NCBI GenBank assembly: GCA_030605265.1
Contig: JAUWIR010000247.1
Span: 1-6,886 of the forward strand
Direction: 5' to 3'
Length of the DNA: 6,886 nucleotides
Source: Pseudomonadota bacterium
GTDB lineage: Bacteria > SZUA-182 > DTGQ01
A program made the position numbers and the translations under genes. Shown here one piece after another: positions 1 to 6,185 of this stretch (its first letter is position 1; every line of letters starts with the position of its first letter). A model generated the notes under the pieces. The model saw only the letters and a list, made by a program, of their open reading frames with translations, was not told the DNA's origin and did not search any database.

Positions 1-113
1 CAGTTGCTCCTTTAAATGGTAGCGAAGACCCTCTGAACCTAAGAGACGGAACTTAGTAAAATACCCCTTTTTTTGGATTTATTGGGTTCTGAAGAGAACA
101 CTGATCATAGCCC
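1..113. other. Left-edge non-coding stretch
   Basis: I see no gene here. The stretch ends in an in-frame TAG at 108-110, just before the GTG used by the ATPase gene. It has a T-rich run at 65-74 and no clear Shine-Dalgarno sequence close to that GTG. It may hold the promoter of the ATPase gene, but I could not pick out convincing -35 and -10 boxes. Confidence 0.4.
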
Positions 114-1244
114 GTGAACGGTTACGAAAAATCAATCATCTGGCTTTCGGGAGTTCGGCGTGTGGGGAAGACATTTCTTTGTCAAAGCCTTTCTCATGCT
201 GAATATTTCGATTGTGAACTTCCTCGGACAAGAAGAATGTTGGAAGACCCTGAAGGATTTCTTGATTCTGTCAAGGGAAAACAAATTATCTTAGATGAAA
301 TCCATCGTTTATCAAATCCATCGGAATTATTAAAGATTGCCGCAGATTATTACCCCACCACTCAAATCCTGGCTACCGGATCATCTACTTTAGGCGCCTC
401 TGCTAAGTTTAAAGATACACTAACGGGGAGAAAAAGAGAACTGTGGCTTACTCCTATGAATTTATATGATTTGAATGATTTTAGTAATACCGATCTCTCG
501 TATCGTTTTTTACGAGGAGGATTGCCGCCATTTTTCATGTCACCTAAATTTCCTGAGAGAGACTTTCAAGAATGGACCGATGCCTATTGGGCAAAAGACA
601 TTCAAGAGCTTTTTCGCCTTGAGCGGCACTATTCATTTCAAAAATTCTTTGAACTTCTCATGGCGCAAAGTGGAGGTATTTTTGAAGCAACAAGATTTTC
701 GAAAATATGCGAAGTAAGTCGCACAACAATATCAAATTATCTTAAAGTGCTTGAGGTTACATTTGTTGTTCACCTAATTCGCCCTTTTAGTACACATCGT
801 GGAACAGAAATTGTATCCGCGCCTAAGGTTTATGGATTTGATACGGGTTTTGTCTGTTACCATCGCGGTATTAATGCATTACGATTGGAGGATTATGGGC
901 TCCTTTGGGAACATATCGTTTTAAACGAAATTCAGGCTGAATTGCAGACAAGAGATATCTATTATTGGAGAGATAAGCGAGGTCATGAAATCGATTTTAT
1001 ACTCAAAGAGCGAGGGACAAATACTCTTACTATTATTGAGTGTAAGTGGAAATCGAGCAAGGATGATATTACTGATAGAAACCTAAAGGCTTTTTTGAAA
1101 CGATATCCTAAATCAAATGTATTTATTGTTTCTTCAGATGTAAAAAAAACATATCATAAAAAATTTGATACAACTTATATTTCTGTTGTATCTCTGCCTA
1201 CCCTTATTGAAATGATTAAACCAATTACTACAGTTTTCATTTAA
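114..1244 (+). CDS. AAA-type ATPase with DUF4143 C-terminal domain
   Basis: This is a cytosolic P-loop ATPase of the AAA_14/DUF4143 type, 376 aa, close to the usual family length. The Walker A motif GVRRVGKT lies at residues 13-20, a Walker B IILDE at about 58-62, and a sensor-like LATGSS at about 86-91. A winged-helix-like segment (SRTTISNYLKVLE) follows at about 202-214. The C-terminal part has a nuclease-like pattern: an EIQ helix near 272, WRDKRGHEIDF around 286-296 and IECKW at 308-312, reminiscent of PD-(D/E)XK folds. The family is widespread, often horizontally acquired, and its cellular role is not established. The start is GTG at 114, forced by a TAG at 108-110. It has no good ribosome binding site, and the stretch before Walker A is only 12 residues, shorter than usual, so the N-terminus may be slightly truncated. 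A 505 bp gap separates it from the scm operon, so a functional link is not supported. Confidence 0.88.
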   Translation: MNGYEKSIIWLSGVRRVGKTFLCQSLSHAEYFDCELPRTRRMLEDPEGFLDSVKGKQIILDEIHRLSNPSELLKIAADYYPTTQILATGSSTLGASAKFKDTLTGRKRELWLTPMNLYDLNDFSNTDLSYRFLRGGLPPFFMSPKFPERDFQEWTDAYWAKDIQELFRLERHYSFQKFFELLMAQSGGIFEATRFSKICEVSRTTISNYLKVLEVTFVVHLIRPFSTHRGTEIVSAPKVYGFDTGFVCYHRGINALRLEDYGLLWEHIVLNEIQAELQTRDIYYWRDKRGHEIDFILKERGTNTLTIIECKWKSSKDDITDRNLKAFLKRYPKSNVFIVSSDVKKTYHKKFDTTYISVVSLPTLIEMIKPITTVFI

Positions 1245-1411
1245 GGTAGCTATACCTTCAGCCACAATTTGAGGTCAGTCTGGGATTATTCCGGAAGGCC
1301 CAGGCTGTGTCTCTGGTTTCAATTTCAGTGAGCTGCCGGGGGCCTATGGCCTTTTGAGCAGCATAAAACAGGGGTTCGTGCTACTATTGATGCAAAACTT
1401 ACGCGGCTATT

Positions 1412-1427
1412 GAGGGCAAAGGCCCTC
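1412..1427 (+). terminator. GC-rich hairpin, possible terminator of the ATPase gene
   Basis: GAGGGC at 1412-1417 pairs perfectly with GCCCTC at 1422-1427 around a 4 nt loop, followed by a T-rich stretch (CATTTATTTT). It could end transcription from the ATPase gene. It lies about 170 bp past that gene's stop and the T-tract is interrupted, so the call is weak. Confidence 0.3.
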
Positions 1428-1594
1428 CCATTTATTTTGCCTGGCCTTATTATCTACCACATTTTACAAGATGGGATAATAGAAAGAAAAACCGCATGTC
1501 TTAACAAGCCTAAAGATATTCACACCATTGGATATTTGAAAGTGCATGTTTGTGGATATTTTTTGCTAAAATTTACGAAATAGAAATATTGCTT

Positions 1595-1622
1595 ACTTAT
1601 TCTTCTGCGCAATAAGTTTTTA
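1595..1622 (+). terminator. AT-rich hairpin with T-tract
   Basis: ACTTATT at 1595-1601 pairs perfectly with AATAAGT at 1611-1617 around a 9 nt loop, and T residues follow the second arm directly. The shape resembles an intrinsic terminator, but the stem has only one G-C pair and would be weak. It could equally be a protein-binding inverted repeat upstream of scmD. Confidence 0.22.
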
Positions 1623-1736
1623 TCATCTTAAAAAAAGATCAGGTTGATCCATATTTAATAACATCAGCTTTAGTTACAGCTATGTAAACAATAAGCGTTC
1701 ATTATACATAGACAAGCCTTTTTTAAAATAAATTCT

Positions 1737-1744
1737 AGGGAGGT
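1737..1744 (+). promoter_or_regulatory. Strong ribosome binding site of scmD
   Basis: AGGGAGGT lies 5 nt before the ATG at 1750. It is a near-consensus Shine-Dalgarno sequence and fixes the scmD start. It is also the strongest such site in the operon, so ScmE is probably translated by coupling to it. Confidence 0.85.
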
Positions 1745-1749
1745 AAATT

Positions 1750-2028
1750 ATGGTCTCTCAGACTAATCCAATATCCAATCCTATGATAGTGCTTAGAGAA
1801 GAATTTGATGACTGGGCCATTCTTTTTGATCCGGATTCAGGTGATGCCTTTGGACTCGACCCGGTTGGTGTATTTATATGGAAGAAGCTTGATGGGCGGC
1901 ATACTCTTGAAGATATTAAGAAAGAGGTTTGTGTAGCTTGTAGAAATGTTCCCTCTGAAGCAGGAGATCATATTAAAGAATTTGTCGAGGACCTTACAAA
2001 GAATGGGTTGGCGGGCTATGAGATATGA
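1750..2028 (+). CDS. scmD: PqqD-like peptide chaperone, ScmD type
   Basis: This 92 aa cytosolic protein is of the PqqD family, a RiPP recognition element. Such proteins bind the leader of a ribosomal precursor peptide and deliver it to a partner radical SAM enzyme. Family hallmarks seen here are NPMIVLREEFDDWAILFDPD near the N-terminus, then FGLDPVGVFIWKKLDG at about 34-49, then helical segments ending in LTKNGLAG. The wording of these blocks, with VPSEAGDHI in the middle, matches what I recall of the SynChlorMet cassette protein ScmD rather than canonical PqqD. The ATG at 1750 has a strong Shine-Dalgarno sequence 5 nt upstream. The stop overlaps the likely start of the radical SAM gene by 11 bp, the usual arrangement for a chaperone and enzyme pair. 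The PqqD-family assignment is secure. The ScmD name rests on memory of the family and should be checked against its profile. Confidence 0.85.
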   Translation: MVSQTNPISNPMIVLREEFDDWAILFDPDSGDAFGLDPVGVFIWKKLDGRHTLEDIKKEVCVACRNVPSEAGDHIKEFVEDLTKNGLAGYEI

Positions 2029-3154
2029 TCCTGTGAAGGTAATGAGAACACCGAAATCAGTCGAGTTGTCAATAACAAACAAGTGTAATTTGAGATGTAC
2101 TTATTGCTCAAATTTCACTAGTGCGGGAGATGTTGATTATGATCTGCCCAAAGAAGAATGGCTGCAATTTTTCAAAAAGTTGAATCAATGCTCTGTGATG
2201 GATGTTACTTTGGGTGGAGGCGAACCATTCTGCAGGGAGGACTTAAAAGATATTATTAAAGGTATCATTAGGAGCCGGATGCGTTTCTGCATCCTTAGTA
2301 ATGGCACGCTTATTACTAAGGATATGGCAGCCTTTTTGGCCTCGACAAAGCGCTGTAACTATGTACAAATTTCTATAGATGGCTCAAATCCGAAAACTCA
2401 TGATATCTGCAGAGGGAAGGGTAATTTTTTCAAGGCTGTCGAGGGGATTCGCACTCTTAAAAAGTATAGGCTCCCTGTTTCAGTACGAGTTACCATACAT
2501 AAATACAATATAGGAGATCTTACAGAAATCACCAGTTTTCTTTTAGAAGATCTTGGGCTCTCCGGTTTTTCCACCAACTCTGCTAGCTATATGGGGCTTT
2601 GCCGATATAATGTGGACAAGGTCCAACTTTCTGTTGAAGAACGTTCTTTAGCTATGGAAACCTTACTTCATCTTAAGAAGAAATATAATGGCCGAATTAA
2701 TGCCGCCGCAGGACCACTGGCAGAAGCAGAGAAATGGGCTGAAATGGAAAAGGCCCGCCTGGAAGGTAGCCCGGCTATGAAGGGGCGTGGATATTTGGCT
2801 GCTTGTGGTGGCGTAATGCGAAAGCTAGGGGTGCGATCGGATGGGGTAATGGTTCCATGTACCCAGATGAGTCACCTTGAGCTTGGCCGAATCAATAAAG
2901 ATAACCTCATAGAGGTTTGGCAAAATCATCCTGAACTAATTAGACTCCGAAAGCGACAGAGTATCCCCTTAAATGATTTTGAATTTTGTAGAGATTGTGC
3001 CTACATACCTTATTGTACAGGCAACTGCCCGGCGCTGGCTTACACTATTTTAGGCGAAGATAATCATCCAAGCCCGGATAGTTGCTTAAAAAGATTTCTT
3101 GAAGAGGGAGGGAGGTTACCCGCAAATAATCCCTCATTCTGTGGCATAAATTAA
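2018..3154 (+). CDS. scmE: Radical SAM/SPASM peptide-modifying enzyme, ScmE type
   Basis: This predicted 378 aa cytosolic enzyme cleaves S-adenosylmethionine at a [4Fe-4S] cluster to start radical chemistry, probably on a peptide. The radical SAM motif CX3CX2C is at Cys23, Cys27 and Cys30, and the SAM-binding GGGEP is at 66-70. The C-terminal SPASM domain is complete, with seven cysteines in canonical spacing: C263-X12-G-X4-C281, then C324-X2-C327-X5-C333-X3-C337, then C356. It should bind two auxiliary clusters. Blocks such as TSAGD after the cluster motif and FSTNSASYMGLCR resemble the SynChlorMet enzyme ScmE, as I recall it. The frame is open from an ATG at 1946, but I chose the ATG at 2018 because it overlaps the scmD stop by 11 bp, suggesting translational coupling, and puts the cluster motif at the usual distance from the N-terminus. 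ATG 2042 is a shorter alternative. The exact modification is unknown. Confidence 0.88.
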   Translation: MRYDPVKVMRTPKSVELSITNKCNLRCTYCSNFTSAGDVDYDLPKEEWLQFFKKLNQCSVMDVTLGGGEPFCREDLKDIIKGIIRSRMRFCILSNGTLITKDMAAFLASTKRCNYVQISIDGSNPKTHDICRGKGNFFKAVEGIRTLKKYRLPVSVRVTIHKYNIGDLTEITSFLLEDLGLSGFSTNSASYMGLCRYNVDKVQLSVEERSLAMETLLHLKKKYNGRINAAAGPLAEAEKWAEMEKARLEGSPAMKGRGYLAACGGVMRKLGVRSDGVMVPCTQMSHLELGRINKDNLIEVWQNHPELIRLRKRQSIPLNDFEFCRDCAYIPYCTGNCPALAYTILGEDNHPSPDSCLKRFLEEGGRLPANNPSFCGIN

Positions 3155-3157
3155 GGG

Positions 3158-3841
3158 GTGATAATAGGAAGAAATATAAGAGGTGTAAATGAGAGTTTTT
3201 TAAGAAGGGTATTATTTTTGGAACAAAGACCTATAACTATGAATTATATGGGTGCTAGTATGAAACCTACTCTGAGCCCGGGGGACGGGCTTAAAGTAGT
3301 TCCATACAAGCATGAAAAGATACGTAAGGGGGATGTAGTTGTTTTTCTCCCTCATGGAAAAGAGGATTATGTTGTCCATCGGGTTATTTCAGTAAAACCA
3401 CAATCCATAAAAACCAGAGGGGATAATAACAAGGGATCGGACCCTTGGATATTGCAGCCTGATGATATCATCGGGCGTGTTCTTTTTGTTCAAAGGGGAA
3501 AAAGGACCAAATGGATCTTCGGTGGCTTAAGGGGTAGAATAGTCGCCTTAAGCCATAGAGTAAAAAAGTTGATTAAGAAAAAAATCGTAAGAGCAATCCA
3601 CCCGACATATTCTTATCTTGTCAAATCGGGTTATTTTAGATATTTAGGCAATCATTTGGTGAAAACCCGTGTAATTTTTTTCAGGCAACCAGAAGGTTCA
3701 GAGTTACAATTACTATTAGGCAGACGGGTAATAGGCCGACGTCTCCCGGGAGAGCGCTATTGGCGATTACGGCCACCCTTTAATCTTTTTGTGGATAAGG
3801 ACTCCCTACCTGATAAGTTAACCAATGGTAAATCAAATTAA
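3158..3841 (+). CDS. S26 signal-peptidase-like protease (Ser/His type)
   Basis: This 227 aa protein resembles type I signal peptidases and may cleave the leader of the modified peptide (inference). Signal-peptidase boxes appear in order: GASMKPTL with nucleophile Ser34, KGDVVVF at 57-63, YVVHRVISV with His74, and RGDNNKGSDPW at 87-97. His74 occupies the place of the general-base lysine of LepB, as in SipW, archaeal and ER (Sec11) peptidases. No membrane segment precedes the serine, so it may be soluble, unlike ordinary signal peptidases. After residue 110 comes a very basic stretch (HRVKKLIKKKIVR) and a C-terminal region ending in LFVDKDSLP that I do not recognise. It follows scmE by 3 bp, clearly in the same operon. 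The start is uncertain: GTG 3158 has only AAGGGG directly abutting it. TTG 3218, with AAGGG upstream, is an alternative that keeps the active site. Confidence 0.78.
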   Translation: MIIGRNIRGVNESFLRRVLFLEQRPITMNYMGASMKPTLSPGDGLKVVPYKHEKIRKGDVVVFLPHGKEDYVVHRVISVKPQSIKTRGDNNKGSDPWILQPDDIIGRVLFVQRGKRTKWIFGGLRGRIVALSHRVKKLIKKKIVRAIHPTYSYLVKSGYFRYLGNHLVKTRVIFFRQPEGSELQLLLGRRVIGRRLPGERYWRLRPPFNLFVDKDSLPDKLTNGKSN

Positions 3842-3929
3842 TTATAAGGAATCATCTTTATTACAAGATAGAATCGCTTTTTCCACAAACGAGGTTCGCA
3901 TTCTAAAGATTGATCACCAAATCATATGA
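3825..3929 (+). CDS. Small overlapping ORF, candidate peptide or gene remnant
   Basis: A 34-codon ORF starts at an ATG inside the last codons of the protease gene (17 bp overlap in another frame) and ends at a TGA 5 bp before the convergent exporter stop. The product starts MVNQINYKESSLLQDRIAFS and continues TNEVRILKIDHQII. It has no Cys, no Gly-rich core and no obvious leader and core division. No clear Shine-Dalgarno sequence precedes it, so it would depend on coupling to the protease gene. It could be a chance ORF, the cut-off 5' end of the next operon gene, or a short precursor peptide. I consider a remnant more likely than a precursor. Confidence 0.25.
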   Translation: MVNQINYKESSLLQDRIAFSTNEVRILKIDHQII

Positions 3930-5185
3930 TGTACTAGGAGGAAAGCAAACTTTTTCTATATAATGATTCATCGTAATTCTTTATCTTTATTCTCCCATTT
4001 TCAAGAGCAAAAATCTTTGATGAGATATTGGTAACTGACATCCGGTGTGTAATCATCAGTATGGTCCTTTTTTTTTGAGAGAGTTCTTTTATCGAATTTT
4101 TTAATCCTAATTCCGTATCCGGGTCAAGCGCTGAAGTCGGTTCATCAAATATGAGCAGGGGCGTATCTTTTAAGAAAGCGCGGGCGATGGAAATTCTTTG
4201 TTTTTGGCCTGCAGACAATTTCATTCCCCTCTCACCCACCACTGTCTGATACCCTTCGGGTAACTTTTCAATATTTTGGTGGATATTTGCCTTTTTAGCG
4301 GCCTGGATCACCGCAGGCAACATTACTGACGGTTTACCATATTTTATATTATTTTCTATAGTATCATTGAAGAGAAAGACATCCTGGGAAACAAAACCAA
4401 TCTGTTCTCTTAACCACCGCGTATCTATATCTTTCAAATTGTAATCATCCAAATAAATATTCCCTGATTGGGGAAGAATAAACTTAATCAAAAGACTAAT
4501 CAAAGTAGTCTTCCCGGCTCCACTTGCTCCTGTAAGGGCAATAATTTCCCCGGGGTGTATGGTAAAGCTTATATCAGTAAGAACAGGCTTGTCTTTATTA
4601 TAATAAAACGACACATTCGCAAAGCGGATTTCCCCTCGTATTTTTTCCGGTCTGATCTGGTGTTCGTCGATTTTATTATCTATGAATTCCGGGACAACAT
4701 TAAACATCTCTATCAATCTTTCCATACCAGTAAATACATTTTGAAGCGTTAAAAAAGTATTGGAAAAACTCTGGGCCAATCCCGACAGATATACAACATA
4801 GGATATCAAAGCTGTCATATCACCAATGGTCATGCACCCTTTTTGTATTTCGTGGACACTAAGCCACGCAATCAGCAAAAGCATGGCAGATTTGGATGCT
4901 GTCATCGATTGATTGGCTAATGAATTGAGTAATGTTGAGGTTATTCGGGTATGAAAAAGGTCCCGAATTTTTGCTGAAAGCTTGGCAACTTCTCTTTTTT
5001 CAGAAACATGGGTCTTTATCACCTCAACACCTGAAATCATTTCTTGCATATCTTTTGATATTTCCGCATTTTTTTCAGCTTCTTTCCAGCTTATTACTCT
5101 TACTTTTGTACCCAAAAAATAGTTTACAATCCCCCACGTAGGGATAAGGCTAATAAAGATAAGAGAAACTCTACTATTTAATGAA

Positions 5186-5193
5186 AAAAGTAT
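5186..5193. repeat. Target site duplication, left copy
   Basis: AAAAGTAT directly abuts the left end of the 219 bp element and is identical to 5413-5420. It marks the duplicated target. Confidence 0.88.
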
Positions 5194-5215
5194 GGGTCAA
5201 CCGTATTTGATGTGG
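5194..5215 (+). repeat. Left terminal inverted repeat
   Basis: It begins GGGTCAACCGTA and ends in ATGTGG. It matches the reverse complement of 5391-5412 at 20 of 22 positions. Confidence 0.88.
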
Positions 5216-5223
5216 CAATTACC

Positions 5224-5245
5224 CCGTCAACCGGAATTGGTGTGG
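5224..5245 (+). repeat. Subterminal copy of the end repeat
   Basis: It has the core GTCAACCGGAATTGGTGTGG in the same orientation as the left end, 30 bp further in. It matches the right end (reverse complement) at 19 of 22 positions, better than it matches the left end (17 of 22). It may be a second transposase-binding site, or the end of an earlier version of the element. Confidence 0.7.
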
Positions 5246-5390
5246 TCAATAAAATCAAGAAGTTATGTAAAAATAATGCTAAATTATATAACCTTTGAAT
5301 ATCAGTGTATGAATAAAAATTGAATCCACCAGATTTTGCGATAACCACTTGTAATAATAAGCAAAAAAGGGAAAATATAACCTTATTTCA

Positions 5391-5412
5391 CCACACCAAT
5401 TACGGTTGACCC
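5391..5412 (-). repeat. Right terminal inverted repeat
   Basis: It begins CCACACCAATTACGG and ends in TTGACCC. It supplies the TAA that ends the N-terminal exporter fragment on the minus strand. Confidence 0.88.
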
Positions 5413-5420
5413 AAAAGTAT
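5413..5420. repeat. Target site duplication, right copy
   Basis: AAAAGTAT directly abuts the right end of the element. Exact identity with 5186-5193 suggests a fairly recent insertion. Confidence 0.88.
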
Positions 5421-6028
5421 TCCAAAGCTGAAAAGAAAATACAATGAATTGGTCAATAGCTGAGGAACTGCCTGTGAAAAAAAATATTGTAATAGACTCA
5501 CATCATAAGAAACCCTGGCCATGAGATAGCCTACTTGTTTTTCTTTTAAAATTGACAAGGGAAACCTTAGGATATGATCAAATAAAACAGTTTGTATGTT
5601 AAAGGTGATTTCCTCCTGGAATTTAAGCGATAATATTCTTTGAATGATTTTTATTAATCCTACTACTATTCCGGTAATCAGAATGAGGAGTATGACAAGA
5701 TTCAATGAACTCAATACATATTTCAGGAGAGGAGTGAAGGCGGTAAGATGAAGAGATTTTAAGAAATTTTCAATTTCATGGAGCCCCTTTTTCATTATGA
5801 TAAAATCGATAAACACTTTGCTGCTTAAAGGCAGCAAAGAACCTAAACCTGTAAGAATAACCATTAAAATGATACTAATGATACCTATTTTCCATAATGG
5901 TGTAACAAAGCGTGAAAAAAATAAAATATCCCTGTACTGAAAATGGCTTTCAGGAGGTTCAGGCTTTATTAATGCTTCTGATAGATATTTTAAGGCTTTT
6001 TTTAAAAACATATGCTACGCATGTTTGT

Positions 6029-6056
6029 GGGGTCAGCCCTTGACATTGGACATCTT
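6029..6056 (+). repeat. Left arm of the 133 bp element
   Basis: This 28 bp arm starts GGGGTCAGCC and ends GGACATCTT. Its only difference from the reverse complement of 6134-6161 is the A at 6035. Confidence 0.85.
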
Positions 6057-6133
6057 ATCCGACTAGCTGTTATTGCAAAGATTTCCTAGGTCAAGGAGGA
6101 ACCCAATATGTTTTATAAATATCCCCAATGGTA

Positions 6134-6161
6134 AAGATGTCCAATGTCAAGGGCAGACCCC
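6134..6161 (-). repeat. Right arm of the 133 bp element
   Basis: It starts AAGATGTCC and ends GCAGACCCC. It pairs with the left arm at 27 of 28 positions. Confidence 0.85.
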
Positions 6162-6185
6162 TCGAGAGTATCTTCAATATCTTTG

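Larger units (their letters stand above)
1245..1749. other. 505 bp intergenic gap before the scm operon
   Basis: No convincing gene is present. ATG-started ORFs on either strand are under 30 codons and lack ribosome binding sites. One plus-strand frame stays open from about 1332 to 1583, but it has no early start codon and its translation does not look like a protein. The gap contains two hairpins, listed separately, and a small palindrome at 1637-1649 (GATCA, 3 nt, TGATC) that could be an operator. The part nearest scmD is very AT-rich and presumably holds the operon promoter. I could not identify a convincing pair of promoter boxes. No RiPP precursor gene was found here. Confidence 0.6.
5194..5412. 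mobile_element. 219 bp MITE-like element inserted in the exporter
   Basis: This non-autonomous transposable element is bounded by 22 bp terminal inverted repeats matching at 20 of 22 positions. It is flanked by perfect 8 bp direct repeats, AAAAGTAT. The interior is AT-rich with no ORF of note, so it must have been moved by a transposase encoded elsewhere. A third copy of the terminal sequence lies just inside the left end. Its exact removal restores the host gene's frame. An 8 bp duplication with multiple end repeats would fit several insertion-sequence families, with IS21-like one possibility, but I cannot name the parent. Confidence 0.9.
3934..6011 (-). pseudogene. Type I ABC exporter (permease-ATPase) split by an insertion
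   Basis: This was an inner-membrane ABC exporter with fused permease and ATPase. Removing 227 bp (element plus one target copy) joins codons 1-197 (6011-5421) to codons 198-616 (5193-3934) in one uninterrupted frame. The N-terminal half has membrane segments near 42-62 and 103-123 and a typical coupling region (FPLSILKEKQVGYLMARVSYDV at about 150-171). The ATPase is complete in reconstructed numbering: Walker A GASGAGKT at 419-426, Q-loop SQD near 466, signature LSAGQ at 523-527, Walker B LLIFDE at 543-548 and H-loop histidine near 580. There is no C39 peptidase domain. In its present state translation stops at a TAA inside the element's terminal repeat after 203 codons. The downstream frame could restart at TTG 5115, giving an ATPase with a partial permease. 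The exporter is probably non-functional. It presumably exported the peptide or a polysaccharide; the substrate is unknown. No Shine-Dalgarno sequence precedes ATG 6011. Confidence 0.9.
6029..6161. mobile_element. 133 bp inverted-repeat element between two (-) genes
   Basis: Arms at 6029-6056 (starting GGGGTCAGCCCTTGAC) and 6134-6161 are inverted repeats matching at 27 of 28 positions, with a 77 nt interior that encodes nothing convincing. In RNA it could form a long hairpin. The GGGGTCAGCCCTTGACATT arm resembles short dispersed repeats mobilised by IS or REP-type transposases, but this is recollection, not a match. No clear target duplication abuts it. A 7 bp repeat TGCTACG occurs nearby at 6013-6019 and 6184-6190 but does not touch the arms. 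The element fills most of the 174 bp between the nucleotidyltransferase-like gene and the exporter start, so it could reduce exporter transcription by acting as a hairpin. Confidence 0.78.

Noticed and set aside
1388..1411. ATG-started 7-codon ORF as a possible leader or precursor peptide
   Set aside because: It is too short, lacks a Shine-Dalgarno sequence and is more than 300 bp from scmD.
1332..1583. Long open frame on the plus strand in the intergenic gap
   Set aside because: It has no ATG, GTG or ribosome site near its beginning, and the translation has no domain-like pattern. It may be chance or an old remnant.
1946..2017. ATG 1946 as the scmE start
   Set aside because: It lies inside scmD in another frame, has no clear ribosome site, and gives an N-terminal extension unlike the usual distance to the CX3CX2C motif.
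3921..3930. ATCATATGAT palindrome as a bidirectional terminator between the convergent genes
   Set aside because: It is a 10 bp AT-rich palindrome with no loop or T-tract and would not form a stable hairpin.
4468..5141. Plus-strand ORFs opposite the exporter ATPase half
   Set aside because: They are antisense shadows of a frame with complete ABC motifs and have no recognisable protein features.
5194..5412. Programmed frameshift or self-splicing intron as the reason for the split exporter
   Set aside because: Terminal inverted repeats and an exact 8 bp duplication explain the interruption as a transposition event, and no intron structure is evident in 219 bp.
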